A DNA stretch of 64,000 bases from Coriaria nepalensis (Eukaryota; Streptophyta; Magnoliopsida; Cucurbitales; Coriariaceae). The notes beneath the pieces were generated by a model that worked only from the letters and a program-made list of their open reading frames with translations, ran no database searches and was not told the DNA's origin. Location: assembly GCA_027186245.1 (NCBI GenBank), contig CP114483.1:19550220-19614219 (forward strand), in the 5' to 3' direction. Below are positions 13,101 through 25,123 of this stretch, piece by piece; within the stretch, counting starts at the first letter, position 1; the number at the start of each line of letters is the position of its first letter. A program made the translations under genes and the position numbers.

Positions 13101-15010
13101 TTGAAGGGCAAAAATATAATTTGTTCGAATTCATTTATAATGATTTAATGACTAGAAGAGCCTCAATGATATGATTTTAATGCTAAGTAAATGTATAGTT
13201 GCCTTCAGTAGATCAGCTGCAAGTTATGCACGAAAGTCATGTTTAAAAGGTGAATTTCATCTGAAGTGATTTAGAATGATTTAATGAGTAAAAGAGATGC
13301 AATAATATGACTTTAACACTAAAAAAATGCATAGTTTCCTTCAGTAGATCAATTGCAAGTTATGCATGAAAGTCGTGTTTTAAATGCGAAAATAGAATTA
13401 GTTCGAAGTGCTTTCGAACAATTTTATGATCTAAAAAGACTGAATGATATGCTCTTTAAGGCTAAAATAATGCATTTTTGTATTCAATAGATTAATTGCA
13501 GGTTATGTAAGAAAATCATTTTTGAAGGGCAAAAATATAATTCGTTCAAATTCATTTATAATGATTTAATGACTAGAAGAGCCTCAATGACATGATTTTA
13601 ATGCTAAGTAAATGTATAGTTGCCTTCAGTAGATCAACTGCAAGTTATGCACGAAAGTCATGTTTAAAAGGTGAATTTCGTCTGAAGTGATTTAGAATGA
13701 TTTAATGAGTAAAAGAGATGCAATAATATGACTTTAACACTAAAACAATGTGTAGGTGCCTTCAGTAGATCAATTGCAAGTCATGCATGAAAGTCGTGTT
13801 TTAAATGCGAAAATAGAATTAGTTCGAAGTGCTTCCGAACAATTTAATGATCTAAAAAGACTGAATGATATGCTCTTTAAGGCTAAAATAATGCATTGTT
13901 GTATTCAATAGATTAATTGCAGGTTATGTAAGAAAATCATTTTTGAAGGGCAAAAATATAATTCGTTCGAATTCATTTATAATGATTTAATGACTAGAAG
14001 AGCCTCAATGACATGATTTTAATGCTGAGTAAATGTATAGTTGCCTTCAGTAGATCAACTGGAAGTTATGCACGAAAGTCATGTTTAAAAGGTGAATTTC
14101 GTCTGAAGTGATTTAGAATGATTTAATGAGTAAAAGAGATGCAATAATATGACTTTAACACTAAAACAATGTGTAGGTGCCTTCAGTAGATCAATTGCAA
14201 GTCATGCATGAAAGTCGTGTTTTAAATGCGAAAATAGAATTAGTTCGAAGTGCTTCCGAACAATTTAATGATCTAAAAAGACTGAATGATATGCTCTTTA
14301 AGGCTAAAATAATGCATTGTTGTATTCAATAGATTCATTGCAGGTTATGTAAGAAAATCATTTTTGAAGGGCAAAAATATAATTTGTTCGAATTCATTTA
14401 TAATGATTTAATGACTAGAAGAGCCTCAATGATATGATTTTAATGCTAAGTAAATGTATAGTTGCCTTCAGTAGATCAGCTGCAAGTTATGCACGAAAGT
14501 CATGTTTAAAAGGTGAATTTCATCTGAAGTGATTTAGAATGATTTAATGAGTAAAAGAGATGCAATAATATGACTTTAACACTAAAAAAATGCATAGTTT
14601 CCTTCAGTAGATCAATTGCAAGTTATGCATGAAAGTCGTGTTTTAAATGCGAAAATAGAATTAGTTCGAAGTGCTTTCGAACAATTTTATGATCTAAAAA
14701 GACTGAATGATATGCTCTTTAAGGCTAAAATAATGCATTTTTGTATTCAATAGATTAATTGCAGGTTATGTAAGAAAATCATTTTTGAAGGGCAAAAATA
14801 TAATTCGTTCAAATTCATTTATAATGATTTAATGACTAGAAGAGCCTCAATGACATGATTTTAATGCTAAGTAAATGTATAGTTGCCTTCAGTAGATCAA
14901 CTGCAAGTTATGCACGAAAGTCATGTTTAAAAGGTGAATTTCGTCTGAAGTGATTTAGAATGATTTAATGAGTAAAAGAGATGCAATAATATGACTTTAA
15001 CACTAAAAAA
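12750..15010 (+). repeat. Three-unit (1263 bp) local duplication
   Basis: The stretch from about 12750 to 13740 recurs from about 14013 to 15003, at a spacing of 1263 bp (three units). Shared rare markers are AATGCTGAGTAAATG with CAACTGGAAG (12777 and 14040), GATTCATTGCAGG with AATTTGTTCG and CAATGATATG (C at 13056 and 14319), and CAATTTTATGATC (B at 13334 and 14597). The same C and B markers recur at 16424 and 16702. Confidence 0.83.
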
Positions 15011-17268
15011 ATGTGTAGTTGACTTCAGTAGATCAATTGCAAGTCATGCATGAAAGTCGTGTTTTAAATGCGAAAATAGAACTAGTTCGAAGTGCTTTCA
15101 AACAATTTAATGATCTGAAAAGAGTGAATAATATGCTCTTTAAGGCTAAAATAATGCATTGTTGTTTTCAATAGATTAATTGTAGGTTATGTAAGAAAAT
15201 CATTTTTGAAGGGCAAAAATATAATTTGTTCGAATTCATTTATAATGATTTAATGACTAGAAGAGCCTCAATGACATGATTTCAATGCTCAGTAAATGTA
15301 TAGTTGCCTTCAGTAGATCAGCTGCAAGTTATGCACGAAAGTCATGTTTAAAAGGTGAATTTCATCTGAAGTGATTTAGAATGATTTAATAAGTAAAAGA
15401 GATGCAATAATATGACTTTAACACTAAAAAAATGCATAGTTTCCTTCAGTAGATCAATTGCAAGTTATGCATGAAAGTCGTGTTTTAAATGCGAAAATAG
15501 AATTAGTTCGAAGTACTTTCAAACAATTTAATGATCTAAAAAGACTGAATGATATGCTCTTTAAGGCTAAAATAATGCATTGTTGTATTCAATAGATTAA
15601 TTGCAGGTTATGTAAGAAAATCATTTTTGAAGGGCAAAAATATAATTCGTTCGAATTCATTTATATTGATTTAATAACTAGAAGAGCCTGAATGACATGA
15701 TTTTAACGCTAAGTAAATGTATAGTTGCCTTCAGTAGATCAACTGCGAGTTATGCACGAAAGTCATGTTTAAAAGGTGAATTTCGTCTGAAGTGATTTAG
15801 AATGATTTAATGAGTAAAAGAGATGCAATAATATGACTTTAACACTAAAAAAATGCATAGTTTCCTTCAGTATATCAATTGCAAGGTATGCATGAAAGTC
15901 GTGTTTTAAATGCGAAAATAGAATTAGTTCGAAGTGCTTTCGAACAATTTAATGATCTAAAAAGACTGAATGATATGCTCTTTAAGGCTAAAATAATGCA
16001 TTGTTGTATTCAATAGATTAATTGAAGGTTATGTAAGAAAATCATTTTTGAAGGGCAAAAATATAATTCGTTCGAATTCATTTATATTGATTTAATAACT
16101 AGAAGAGCCTGAATGACATGATTTTAAAGCTAAGTAAATGTATAGTTGCCTTCAGTAGATCAACTGCAAGTTATGCACGAAAGTCATGTTTAAAAGGTGA
16201 ATTTCATCTGAAGTGATTTAGAATGATTTAATGAGTAAAAGAGATGCAATAATATGACTTTAACACTAAAAAAATGCATAGTTTCCTTCAGTAGATCAAT
16301 TGCAAGTTATGCATGAAAGTCGTGTTTTAAATGCGAAAATAGAATTAGTTCGAAGTGCTTTCGAACAATTTTATGATCTAAAAAGACTGAATGATATGCT
16401 CTTTAAGGCTAAAATAATGCATTGTTGTATTCAATAGATTCATTGCAGGTTATGTAAGAAAATCATTTTTGAAGGGCAAAAATATAATTTGTTCGAATTC
16501 ATTTATAATGATTTAATGACTAGAAGAGCCTCAATGATATGATTTTAATGCTAAGTAAATGTATAGTTGCCTTCAGTAGATCAGCTGCAAGTTATGCACG
16601 AAAGTCATGTTTAAAAGGTGAATTTCATCTGAAGTGATTTAGAATGATTTAATGAGTAAAAGAGATGCAATAATATGACTTTAACACTAAAAAAATGCAT
16701 AGTTTCCTTCAGTAGATCAATTGCAAGTTATGCATGAAAGTCGTGTTTTAAATGCGAAAATAGAATTAGTTCGAAGTGCTTTCGAACAATTTTATGATCT
16801 AAAAAGACTGAATGATATGCTCTTTAAGGCTAAAATAATGCATTTTTGTATTCAATAGATTAATTGCAGGTTATGTAAGAAAATCATTTTTGAAGGGCAA
16901 AAATATAATTCGTTCAAATTCATTTATAATGATTTAATGACTAGAAGAGCCTCAATGACATGATTTTAATGCTAAGTAAATGTATAGTTGCCTTCAGTAG
17001 ATCAACTGCAAGTTATGCACGAAAGTCATGTTTAAAAGGTGAATTTCGTCTGAAGTGATTTAGAATGATTTAATGAGTAAAAGAGATGCAATAATATGAC
17101 TTTAACACTAAAAAAATGTGTAGTTGCCTTCAGTAGATCAATTGCAAGTCATGCATGAAAGTCGTGTTTTAAATGCGAAAATAGAACTAGTTCGAAGTGC
17201 TTTCAAACAATTTAATGATCTGAAAAGAGTGAATAATATGCTCTTTAAGGCTAAAATAATGCATTGTT

Positions 17269-19835
17269 GTTTTCAATAGATTAATTGCAGGTTATGTAAG
17301 AAAATCATTTTTGAAGGGCAAAAATATAATTTGTTCGAATTCATTTATAATGATTTAATGACTAGATGGGCCTCAATGACATGATTTTAATGCTAAGTAA
17401 ATGTATAGTTGCCTTCAGTAGATCAGCTGCAAGTTATGCACGAAAGTCATGTTTAAAAGGTGAATTTCGTCTGAAGTGATTTAGAATGATTTAATGAGTA
17501 AAAGAGATGCAATAATATGACTTTAACACTAAAACAATGTGTAGGTGCCTTCAGTAGATCAATTGCAAGTCATGCATGAAAGTCGTGTTTTAAATGCGTA
17601 AATAGAATTAGTTCGAAGTGCTTCCGAACAATTTAATGATATAAAAAGACTGAATGATATGCTCTTTAAGGCTAAAATAATGTATTGTTGTATTCAATAG
17701 ATTAATTGCAGGTTATGTAAGAAAATCATTTTTGAAGGGCAAAAATATAATTCGTTCGAATTCATTTATATTGATTTAATAACTAGAAGAGCCTGAATGA
17801 CATGATTTTAACGCTAAGTAAATGTATAGTTGCCTTCAGTAGATCAACTGCGAGTTATGCACGAAAGTCATGTTTAAAAGGTGAATTTCGTCTGAAGTGA
17901 TTTAGAATGATTTAATGAGTAAAAGAGATGCAATAATATGACTTTAACACTAAAAAAATGCATAGTTTCCTTCAGTAGATCAATTGCAAGGTATGCATGA
18001 AAGTCGTGTTTTAAATGCGAAAATAGAATTAGTTCGAAGTGCTTTCGAACAATTTAATGATCTAAAAAGACTGAATGATATGCTCTTTAAGGCTAAAATA
18101 ATGCATTGTTGTATTCAATAGATTAATTGTAGGTTATGTAAGAAAATCATTTTTGAAGGGCAAAAATATAATTCGTTCGAATTCATTTATATTGATTTAA
18201 TAACTAGAAGAGCCTGAATGACATGATTTTAAAGCTAAGTAAATGTATAGTTGCCTTCAGTAGATCAACTGCAAGTTATGCACGAAAGTCATGTTTAAAA
18301 GGTGAATTTCGTCTGAAGTGATTTAGAATGATTTAATGAGTAAAAGAGATGCAATAATATGACTTTAACACTAAAACAATGTGTAGTTGCCTTCAGTAGA
18401 TCAATTGCAAGTCATGCATGAAAGTCGTGTTTTAAATGCGAAAATAGAACTAGTTCGAAGTGCTTTCAAACAATTTAATGATCTGAAAAGAGTGAATAAT
18501 ATGCTCTTTAAGGCTAAAATAATGCATTGTTCTATTCAATAGATGAATTGCAGGTTATGTAAGAAAATCATTTTTGAAGGGCAAAAATATAATTCGTTCG
18601 AATTCATTTATAATGATTTAATGACTAGAAGAGCCTCAATGACATGATTTTAATGCTAAGTAAATGTATAGTTGCCTTCAGTAGATCAACTGCAAGTTAT
18701 GCACGAAAGTCATGTTTAAGAGGTGAATTTCGTCTGAAGTGATTTAGAATGATTTAATGAGTAAAAGAGATGCAATAATATGACTTTAACACTAAAAAAA
18801 TGTGTAGTTGCCTTCTGTAGATCAATTGCAAGTCATGCATGAAAGTCGTGTTTTAAATGCGAAAATAGAACTAGTTCGAAGTGCTTTCAAACAATTTAAG
18901 GATCTGAAAAGAGTGAATAATATGCTCTTTAAGGCTAAAATAATGCATTGTTGTATTCAATAGATTAATTGCAGGTTATGTAAGAAAATCATTTTTGAAG
19001 GGCAAAAATAAATTCGTTCGAATTCATTTATAATGATTTAATGACTAGAAGAGCCTCAATGACATGATTTTAATGCTAAGTAAATGTATAGTTGCCTTCA
19101 GTAGATCAGCTGCAAGTTATGCACGAAAGTCATGTTTAAAATGTGAATTTCATCTGAAGTGATTTAGAATGATTTAATGAGTAAAAGAGATGCAATAATA
19201 TGACTTTAACACTAAAAAAATGCATAGTTTCCTTCAGTAGATCAATTGCAAGTTATGCATGAAAGACGTGTTTTAAATGCGAAAATAGAATTAGTTCGAA
19301 GTGTTTCCGAACAATTTAATGATCTAAAAAGACTGAATGATATGCTCTTTAAGGCTAAAATAATGCATTGTTCTATTCAATAGATGAATTCCAGGTTATG
19401 TAAACAAATCATTTTTGAAGGGCAAAAATATAATTCTTTCGAATTCATTTATAATGATTTAATGACTAGAAGAGCCTCAATGACATGATTTTAATGCTGA
19501 GTAAATGTATAGTTGCCTTCAGTAGATCAACTGGAAGTTATGCACGAAAGTCATGTTTAAAAGGTGAATTTCGTCTGAAGTGATTTAGAATGATTTAATG
19601 AGTAAAAGAGATGCAATAATATGACTTTAACACTAAGACAATGTGTAGGTGCCTTCAGTAGATCAATTGCAAGTCATGCATGAAAGTCGTGTTTTAAATG
19701 CATAAATAGAATTAGTTCGAAGTGCTTCCGAACAATTTAATGATCTAAAAAGACTGAATGATATGCTCTTTAAGGCTAAAATAATGCATTGTTGTATTCA
19801 ATAGATTAATTGCAGGTTATGTAAGAAAATCATTT
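17269..19835 (+). repeat. Long-range duplicated block, right copy with one extra unit
   Basis: This is the partner of 10955-13100. The extra unit lies near 18386-18806 and carries C-subunit variants (TTCTATTCAATAGATGAATT) known from other parts of the left array. Insertion or deletion of exactly one 421-bp unit inside a duplicated block is what unequal crossing-over predicts. Confidence 0.8.
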
Positions 19836-22312
19836 TTGAAGGGCAAAAATATAATTCGTCCGAATTCATTTATAATGATTTAATGACTAGAAGAGCTTCA
19901 ATAACATGATTTTAACGCCAAGTAAATGTATAGTTTCGTTCAGTAGATCAACTGCAAGTTATGCACGAAAGTCATGTTTAAAAGGTGAATTTCGTCTGAA
20001 GTGATTTAGAATGATTTAATGAGTAAAAGAGATGCAATAATATGACTTTAATACTAAAAAAATGCATAGTTTCCTTCAGTAGATCAATTGCAAGTTATGC
20101 ATGAAAGTCGTGTTTTAAATGCGAAAATAGAATTAGTTCGAAGTGCTTTCAAACAATTTAATGATCTAAAAAGACTGAATGATATGCTCTTTAAGGCTAA
20201 AATAATGCATTGTTGTATTCAATAGATTAATTGCAGGTTATGTAAGAAAATCATTTTTGAAGGGCAAAAATATAATTCGTTCGAATTCATTTATAATGAT
20301 TTAATGACTAGAAGAGCCTCAATGACATGATTTTAATGCTAAGTAAATGTATAGTTTCCTTCAGTAGATCAACTGCAAGTTATGCACGAAAGTCATGTTT
20401 AAAAGGTGAATTTCGTCTGAAGTGATTTAGAATGATTTAATGAGTAAAAGAGATGCAATAATATGACTTTAACACTAAAAAAATGTGTAGTTGCCTTCTG
20501 TAGATCAATTGCAAGTCATGCATGAAAGTCGTGTTTTAAATGCGAAAATAGAATTAGTTCGAAGTGTTTCCGAACAATTTAATGATCTAAAAAGACTGAA
20601 TGATATGCTCTTTAAGGCTAAAATAATGCATTGTTGTATTCAATAGATTAATTGCAGGTTATGTAAGAAAATCATTTTTGAAGGGCAAAAATATAATTCG
20701 TTCGAATTCATTTATAATGATTTAATGACTAGAAGAGCCTCAATGACATCATTTTAATGCTAAGTAAATGTATAGTTGCCTTCAGTAGATCAACTGCAAG
20801 TTATGAACGAAAGTCATGTTTAAAAGGTGAATTTCGTCTGAAGTGATTTAGAATGATTTAATGAGTAAAAGAGATGCAATAATATGACTTTAACACTAAA
20901 AAAATGTGTAGTTGCCTTCAGTAGATCAGTTGCAAGTTATGCATGAAAGTCATGTTTTAAATGCGAAAATAGAATTAGTTCGAAGTGCTTTCAAACAATT
21001 TAATGATCTAAAAAGATTGAATGATATGCTCTTTAAGGCTAAAATAATGCATTGTTGTATTCAATAGATTAATTGCAGGTTATGTAAGAAAATCATTTTT
21101 GAAGGGCAAAAATATAATTCGTTCGAATTCATTTATAATGATTTAATGACTAGAAGAGCCTCAATGACATGATTTTAACGCTAAGTACATGTATAGTTGC
21201 CTTCAATAGATCAACTGCAAGTTATGCACGAAAGTCAAGTTGAAAAGGTGAATTTCGTCTAAAGTGATTTAGAATGATTTAATGAGTAAAAGAGATGCAA
21301 TAATATGACTTTAACACTAAAAAATGCATAATTGCCTTCAGTAGATCAATTGCAAGTTATGCATGAAAGTCGTGTTTTAAATGGGAAAATAGAATTAGTT
21401 CGAAGTGCTTTCAAACAATTTAATGATCTAAAAAGACTGAATGATATGCTCTTTAAGGTTAAAATAATGCATTGTTGTATTCAATAGATTAATTGCAGGT
21501 TATGTAAGAAAATCATTTTTGAAGGGCAAAAATATAATTCGTTCGAATTCATTTATAATGATTTAATGACTAGAAGAGCCTCAATGACATGATTTTCACG
21601 CTAAGTAAATGTATAGTTGCCTTCAATAGATCAACTGCAAGTTATGCACGAAAGTCATGTTTAAAAGGTGAATTTCGTCTGAGGTGATTTAGAATGATTT
21701 AACGAGTAAAAGAGATGCAACAATATGGCTTTAACACTAAAAAAATGCATACTTGCCTTCAGTAGATCAATTGCAAGTTATGCATGAAAGTCGTGTTTTA
21801 AATGCGAAAATAGAACTAGTTCGAAGTGCTTTCAAACAATTTTATGATCTCAAAAGACTGAATGATATGCTCTTTAAGGCTAAAATAATGCATTGTTGTA
21901 TTCAATAGATTAATTGCAGGTTATGTAAGAAAATCATGTTTGAAGGGCAAAAATATAATTCGTTCGAATTCATTTATATTGATTTAATGACTAGAAGAGC
22001 CTGAATGACATGATTTTAACGCTAAGTAAATGTATAGTTGCCTTCAGTAGATCAACTGCAAGTTATGCACGAAAGTCATGTTTAAAAGGTGAATTTCATC
22101 TGAAGTGATTTAGAATGATTTAATGAGTAAAAGAGATGCAATAATATGACTTTATCACTAAAAAAATGTGTTGCCTTCAGTAGATCAATTGCAAGTCATG
22201 CATGAAAGTCGTGTTTTAAATGCGAAAATAGAACTAGTTCGAAGTGCTTTCAAACAATTTAATGATCTGAAAAGAGTGAATAATATGCTCTTTAAGGCTA
22301 AAATAATGCATT

Positions 22313-22454
22313 GTTGTATTCAATAGATTAATTGCAGGTTATGTAAGAAAATCATTTTTGAAGGGCAAAAATATAATTCGTTCGAATTCATTTATAATGA
22401 TTTAATGACTAGAAGAGCCTCAATGACATGATTTTAATGCTAAGTAAATGTATA
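22313..22454 (+). repeat. Subunit C, representative copy (142 bp)
   Basis: This is the third subunit and the most divergent of the three at its start box (TTCAATAGATTAATTGCAGG). It carries a 14-bp dyad, AATTCG-TT-CGAATT, at 22375-22388, and an overlapping EcoRI site at 22384-22389. Most C subunits in the window keep this EcoRI site, so EcoRI digestion should give a ladder based on 421 bp. C is the best conserved subunit by eye. The common alternatives at its end are AATGCTAAG, AACGCTAAG and AAGGCTAAG. Confidence 0.93.
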
Positions 22455-22590
22455 GTTGCCTTCAGTAGATCAACTGCAAGTTATGCACGAAAGTCATGTT
22501 TAAAAGGTGAATTTCGTCTGAAGTGATTTAGAATGATTTAATGAGTAAAAGAGATGCAATAATATGACTTTAACACTAAAAAAATGTGTA
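22455..22590 (+). repeat. Subunit A, representative copy (136 bp)
   Basis: This is a clean example of the first subunit. It starts GTTGCCTTCAGTAGATCAAC and ends with a run of A followed by ATGTGTA. Its start box differs from that of B at one position of 20 (CAACTGC against CAATTGC). It lacks about six bases in the middle relative to B and C. Common variants across the array are CAGCTGC for CAACTGC, GAATTTCATC for GAATTTCGTC, and GATTCAG for GATTTAG. The reading frame that stays open through B is closed here by a TAA soon after the start box, so A has no coding continuity. Confidence 0.95.
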
Positions 22591-22733
22591 GTTGCCTTCA
22601 GTAGATCAATTGCAAGTCATGCATGAAAGTCGTGTTTTAAATGCGAAAATAGAACTAGTTCGAAGTGCTTTCAAACAATTTAATGATCTGAAAAGAGTGA
22701 ATAATATGCTCTTTAAGGCTAAAATAATGCATT
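22591..22733 (+). repeat. Subunit B, representative copy of type B1 (143 bp)
   Basis: This is the second subunit. Type B1 is marked by linked variants: GAACTAGTTC (a perfect 10-bp palindrome at 22652-22661 containing an SpeI site), CTTTCAAAC, TCTGAAAAGAGTG and GAATAATATG. The subunit also carries the 10-bp palindrome TCATGCATGA near its start. B1 is the commonest type from about 22 kb to 48 kb. B subunits carry most of the deletions seen in the array. Confidence 0.93.
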
Positions 22734-23011
22734 GTTGTATTCAATAGATTAATTGCAGGTTATGTAAGAAAATCATTTTTGAAGGGCAAAAATATAGATC
22801 GTTCGAATTCCTTTATAATGATTTAATGACTAGAAGAGCCTCAATGACATGATTTTAACGCTAAGTAAATGTATAGTTTCCTTCAGTAGATCAACTGCAA
22901 GTTATGCACGAAAGTCACGTTTAAAAGGTGAATTTCGTCTGAAGTGATTTAGAATGATTTAATGAGTAAAAGAGATGCAATAATAGGACTTTACCACAAA
23001 AAAAATGTGTA

Positions 23012-23120
23012 GTTGCCTTCAGTAGATCAATTGCAAGTCATGCATGAAAGTCGTGTTTTAAACAATTTAATGATCTGAAAAGAGTGAATAATATGCTCTT
23101 TAAGGCTAAAATAATGCATT
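23012..23120 (+). repeat. B subunit with 34-bp deletion (unit 53)
   Basis: This B is 109 bp instead of 143. Sequence jumps from GTGTTTTAAA to CAATTTAATG at 23062/23063, removing 34 bp. The full-length sequence has AAA at both ends of the lost stretch, so three bases of microhomology mark the junction. The lost part includes the SpeI palindrome region. Confidence 0.95.
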
Positions 23121-23398
23121 GTTGTATTCAATAGATTAATTGCAGGTTATGTAAGAAAATCATGTTTGATGGGCAAAAATATAATTCGTTCGAATTCATT
23201 TATAATGATTTAATGACTAGAAGAGTCTCAATGACATGATTTTAATGCTAAGTAAATGTATAGTTGCCTTCAGTAGATCAACTGCAAGTTATGCACGAAA
23301 GTCATGTTTAAAAGGTGAATTTTGTCTGAAGTGATTTAGAATGATTTAATGAGTAAAAGAGATGCAATAACAGGACTTTAACACAAAAAAAATGTGTA

Positions 23399-23507
23399 GT
23401 TGCCTTCAGTAGATCAATTGCAAGTCATGCATGAAAGTCGTGTTTTAAACAATTTAATGATCTGAAAAGAGTGAATAATATGCTCTTTAAGGCTAAAATA
23501 ATGCATT
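23399..23507 (+). repeat. B subunit with 34-bp deletion (unit 54)
   Basis: The deletion is the same as in the preceding unit, with the junction at 23449/23450. Units 53 and 54 form an adjacent pair of 387-bp units. Confidence 0.95.
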
Positions 23508-24627
23508 GTTGTATTCAATAGATTAATTGCAGGTTATGTAAGAAAATCATTTGTGAAGGGCAAAAATATAATTCGTTCGAATTCATTTATAATGATTTAA
23601 TGACTAGAAGAGCCTCAATGACATGATTTTAACGCTAAGTAAATGTATAGTTTCCTTCAGTAGATCAACTGCAAGTTATGCACGAAAGTCATGTTTAAAA
23701 GGTGAATTTCATCTGAAGTGATTTAGAATGATTTAATGAGTAAAAGATATGCAATAATATGACTTTATCACTAAAAAAATGTGTAGTTGCCTTCAGTAGA
23801 TCAATTGCAAGTCATGCATGAAAGTCGTGTTTTAAATGCGAAAATAGAACTAGTTCGAAGTGCTTTCAAACAATTTTATGATCTCAAAAGACTGAATGAT
23901 ATGCTCTTTAAGGCTAAAATAATGCATTGTTGTATTCAATAGATTAATTGCAGGTTATGTAAGAAAATCATGTTTGAAGGGCAAAAATATAATTCGTTCG
24001 AATTCATTTATATTGATTTAATGACTAGAAGAGCCTGAATGACATGATTTTAACGCTAAGTAAATGTATAGTTGCCTTCAGTAGATCAACTGCAAGTTAT
24101 GCACGAAAGTCATGTTTAAAAGGTGAATTTCATCTGAAGTGATTTAGAATGATTTAATGAGTAAAAGAGATGCAATAATATGACTTTATCACTAAAAAAA
24201 TGTGTAGTTGCCTTCAGTAGATCAATTGCAAGTCATGCATAAAAGTCGTGTTTTAAATGCGAAAATAGAACTAGTTCGAAGTGCTTTCAAACAATTTAAT
24301 GATCTGAAAAGAGTGAATAATATGCTCTTTAAGGCTAAAATAATTCATTGTTGTATTCAATAGATTAATTGCAGGTTATGTAAGAAAATCATTTTTGAAG
24401 GGCAAAAATATAATTCGTTCGAATTCATTTATAATGATTTAATGACTAGAAGAGCCTCAATGACATGATTTTAATGCTAAGTAAATGTATAGTTGCCTTC
24501 AGTAGATCAACTGCAAGTTATGCACGAAAGTCATGTTTAAAAGGTGAATTTCGTCTGAAGTGATTTAGAATGATTTAATGAGTAAAAGAGATGCAATAAT
24601 ATGACTTTAACACTAAAAAAATGTGTA

Positions 24628-24736
24628 GTTGCCTTCAGTAGATCAATTGCAAGTCATGCATGAAAGTCGTGTTTTAAACAATTTAATGATCTGAAAAGAG
24701 TGAATAATATGCTCTTTAAGGCTAAAATAATGCATT
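24628..24736 (+). repeat. B subunit with 34-bp deletion (unit 57)
   Basis: The same 34-bp deletion, with the junction at 24678/24679. It is the first of a second adjacent pair. Confidence 0.95.
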
Positions 24737-25014
24737 GTTGTATTCAATAGATTAATTGCAGGTTATGTAAGAAAATCATTTGTGAAGGGCAAAAATATAA
24801 TTCGTTCGAATTCATTTATAATGATTTAATGACTAGAAGAGCCTCAATGACATGATTTTAACGCTAAGTAAATGTATAGTTTCCTTCAGTAGATCAACTG
24901 CAAGTTATGCACGAAAGTCATGTTTAAAAGGTGAATTTCGTCTGAAGTGATTTAGAATGATTTAATGAGTAAAAGAGATGCAATAATAGGACTTTAACAC
25001 AAAAGAAATGTGTA

Positions 25015-25123
25015 GTTGCCTTCAGTAGATCAATTGCAAGTCATGCATGAAAGTCGTGTTTTAAACAATTTAATGATATGAAAAGAGTGAATAATATGCT
25101 CTTTAAGGCTAAAATAATGCATT
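25015..25123 (+). repeat. B subunit with 34-bp deletion (unit 58)
   Basis: The same 34-bp deletion, with the junction at 25065/25066. The preceding A ends CACAAAAGAAATG and contains AATAGGAC. That AGGAC variant also precedes the deleted B subunits at 23012, 23399 and 34234, so it travels with the deletion in four of six cases. Confidence 0.95.

Larger units (their letters stand above)
10673..19932 (+). repeat. Array segment, units 24-45
   Basis: Twenty-two ABC units start at 10673, 11094, 11515, 11936, 12356, 12777, 13198, 13619, 14040, 14461, 14882, 15303, 15724, 16145, 16566, 16987, 17408, 17829, 18250, 18671, 19091 and 19512. Two C subunits (ending at 12355 and 19090) are one base short. 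The segment is a mosaic: 11.0-13.1 kb recurs at 17.3-19.8 kb, 12.75-13.7 kb recurs at 14.0-15.0 kb, and 14.3-15.0 kb recurs at 16.4-17.1 kb. No gene is visible. Confidence 0.95.

Noticed and set aside
22455..22590. Promoter, poly(A) signal or RNA polymerase III elements in the repeat
   Set aside because: The AT-rich motifs present occur by chance in such sequence. I saw no convincing box A and box B pair, and nothing that singles out one unit.
22591..22733. CENP-B box
   Set aside because: I found no match to the known GC-rich box core; the conserved boxes here are AT-rich and of different sequence.
23012..23120. Insertion in the long B subunits rather than deletion in the short ones
   Set aside because: The 34 bp aligns with homologous sequence in C and is present in nearly all B subunits, so the short form is derived.
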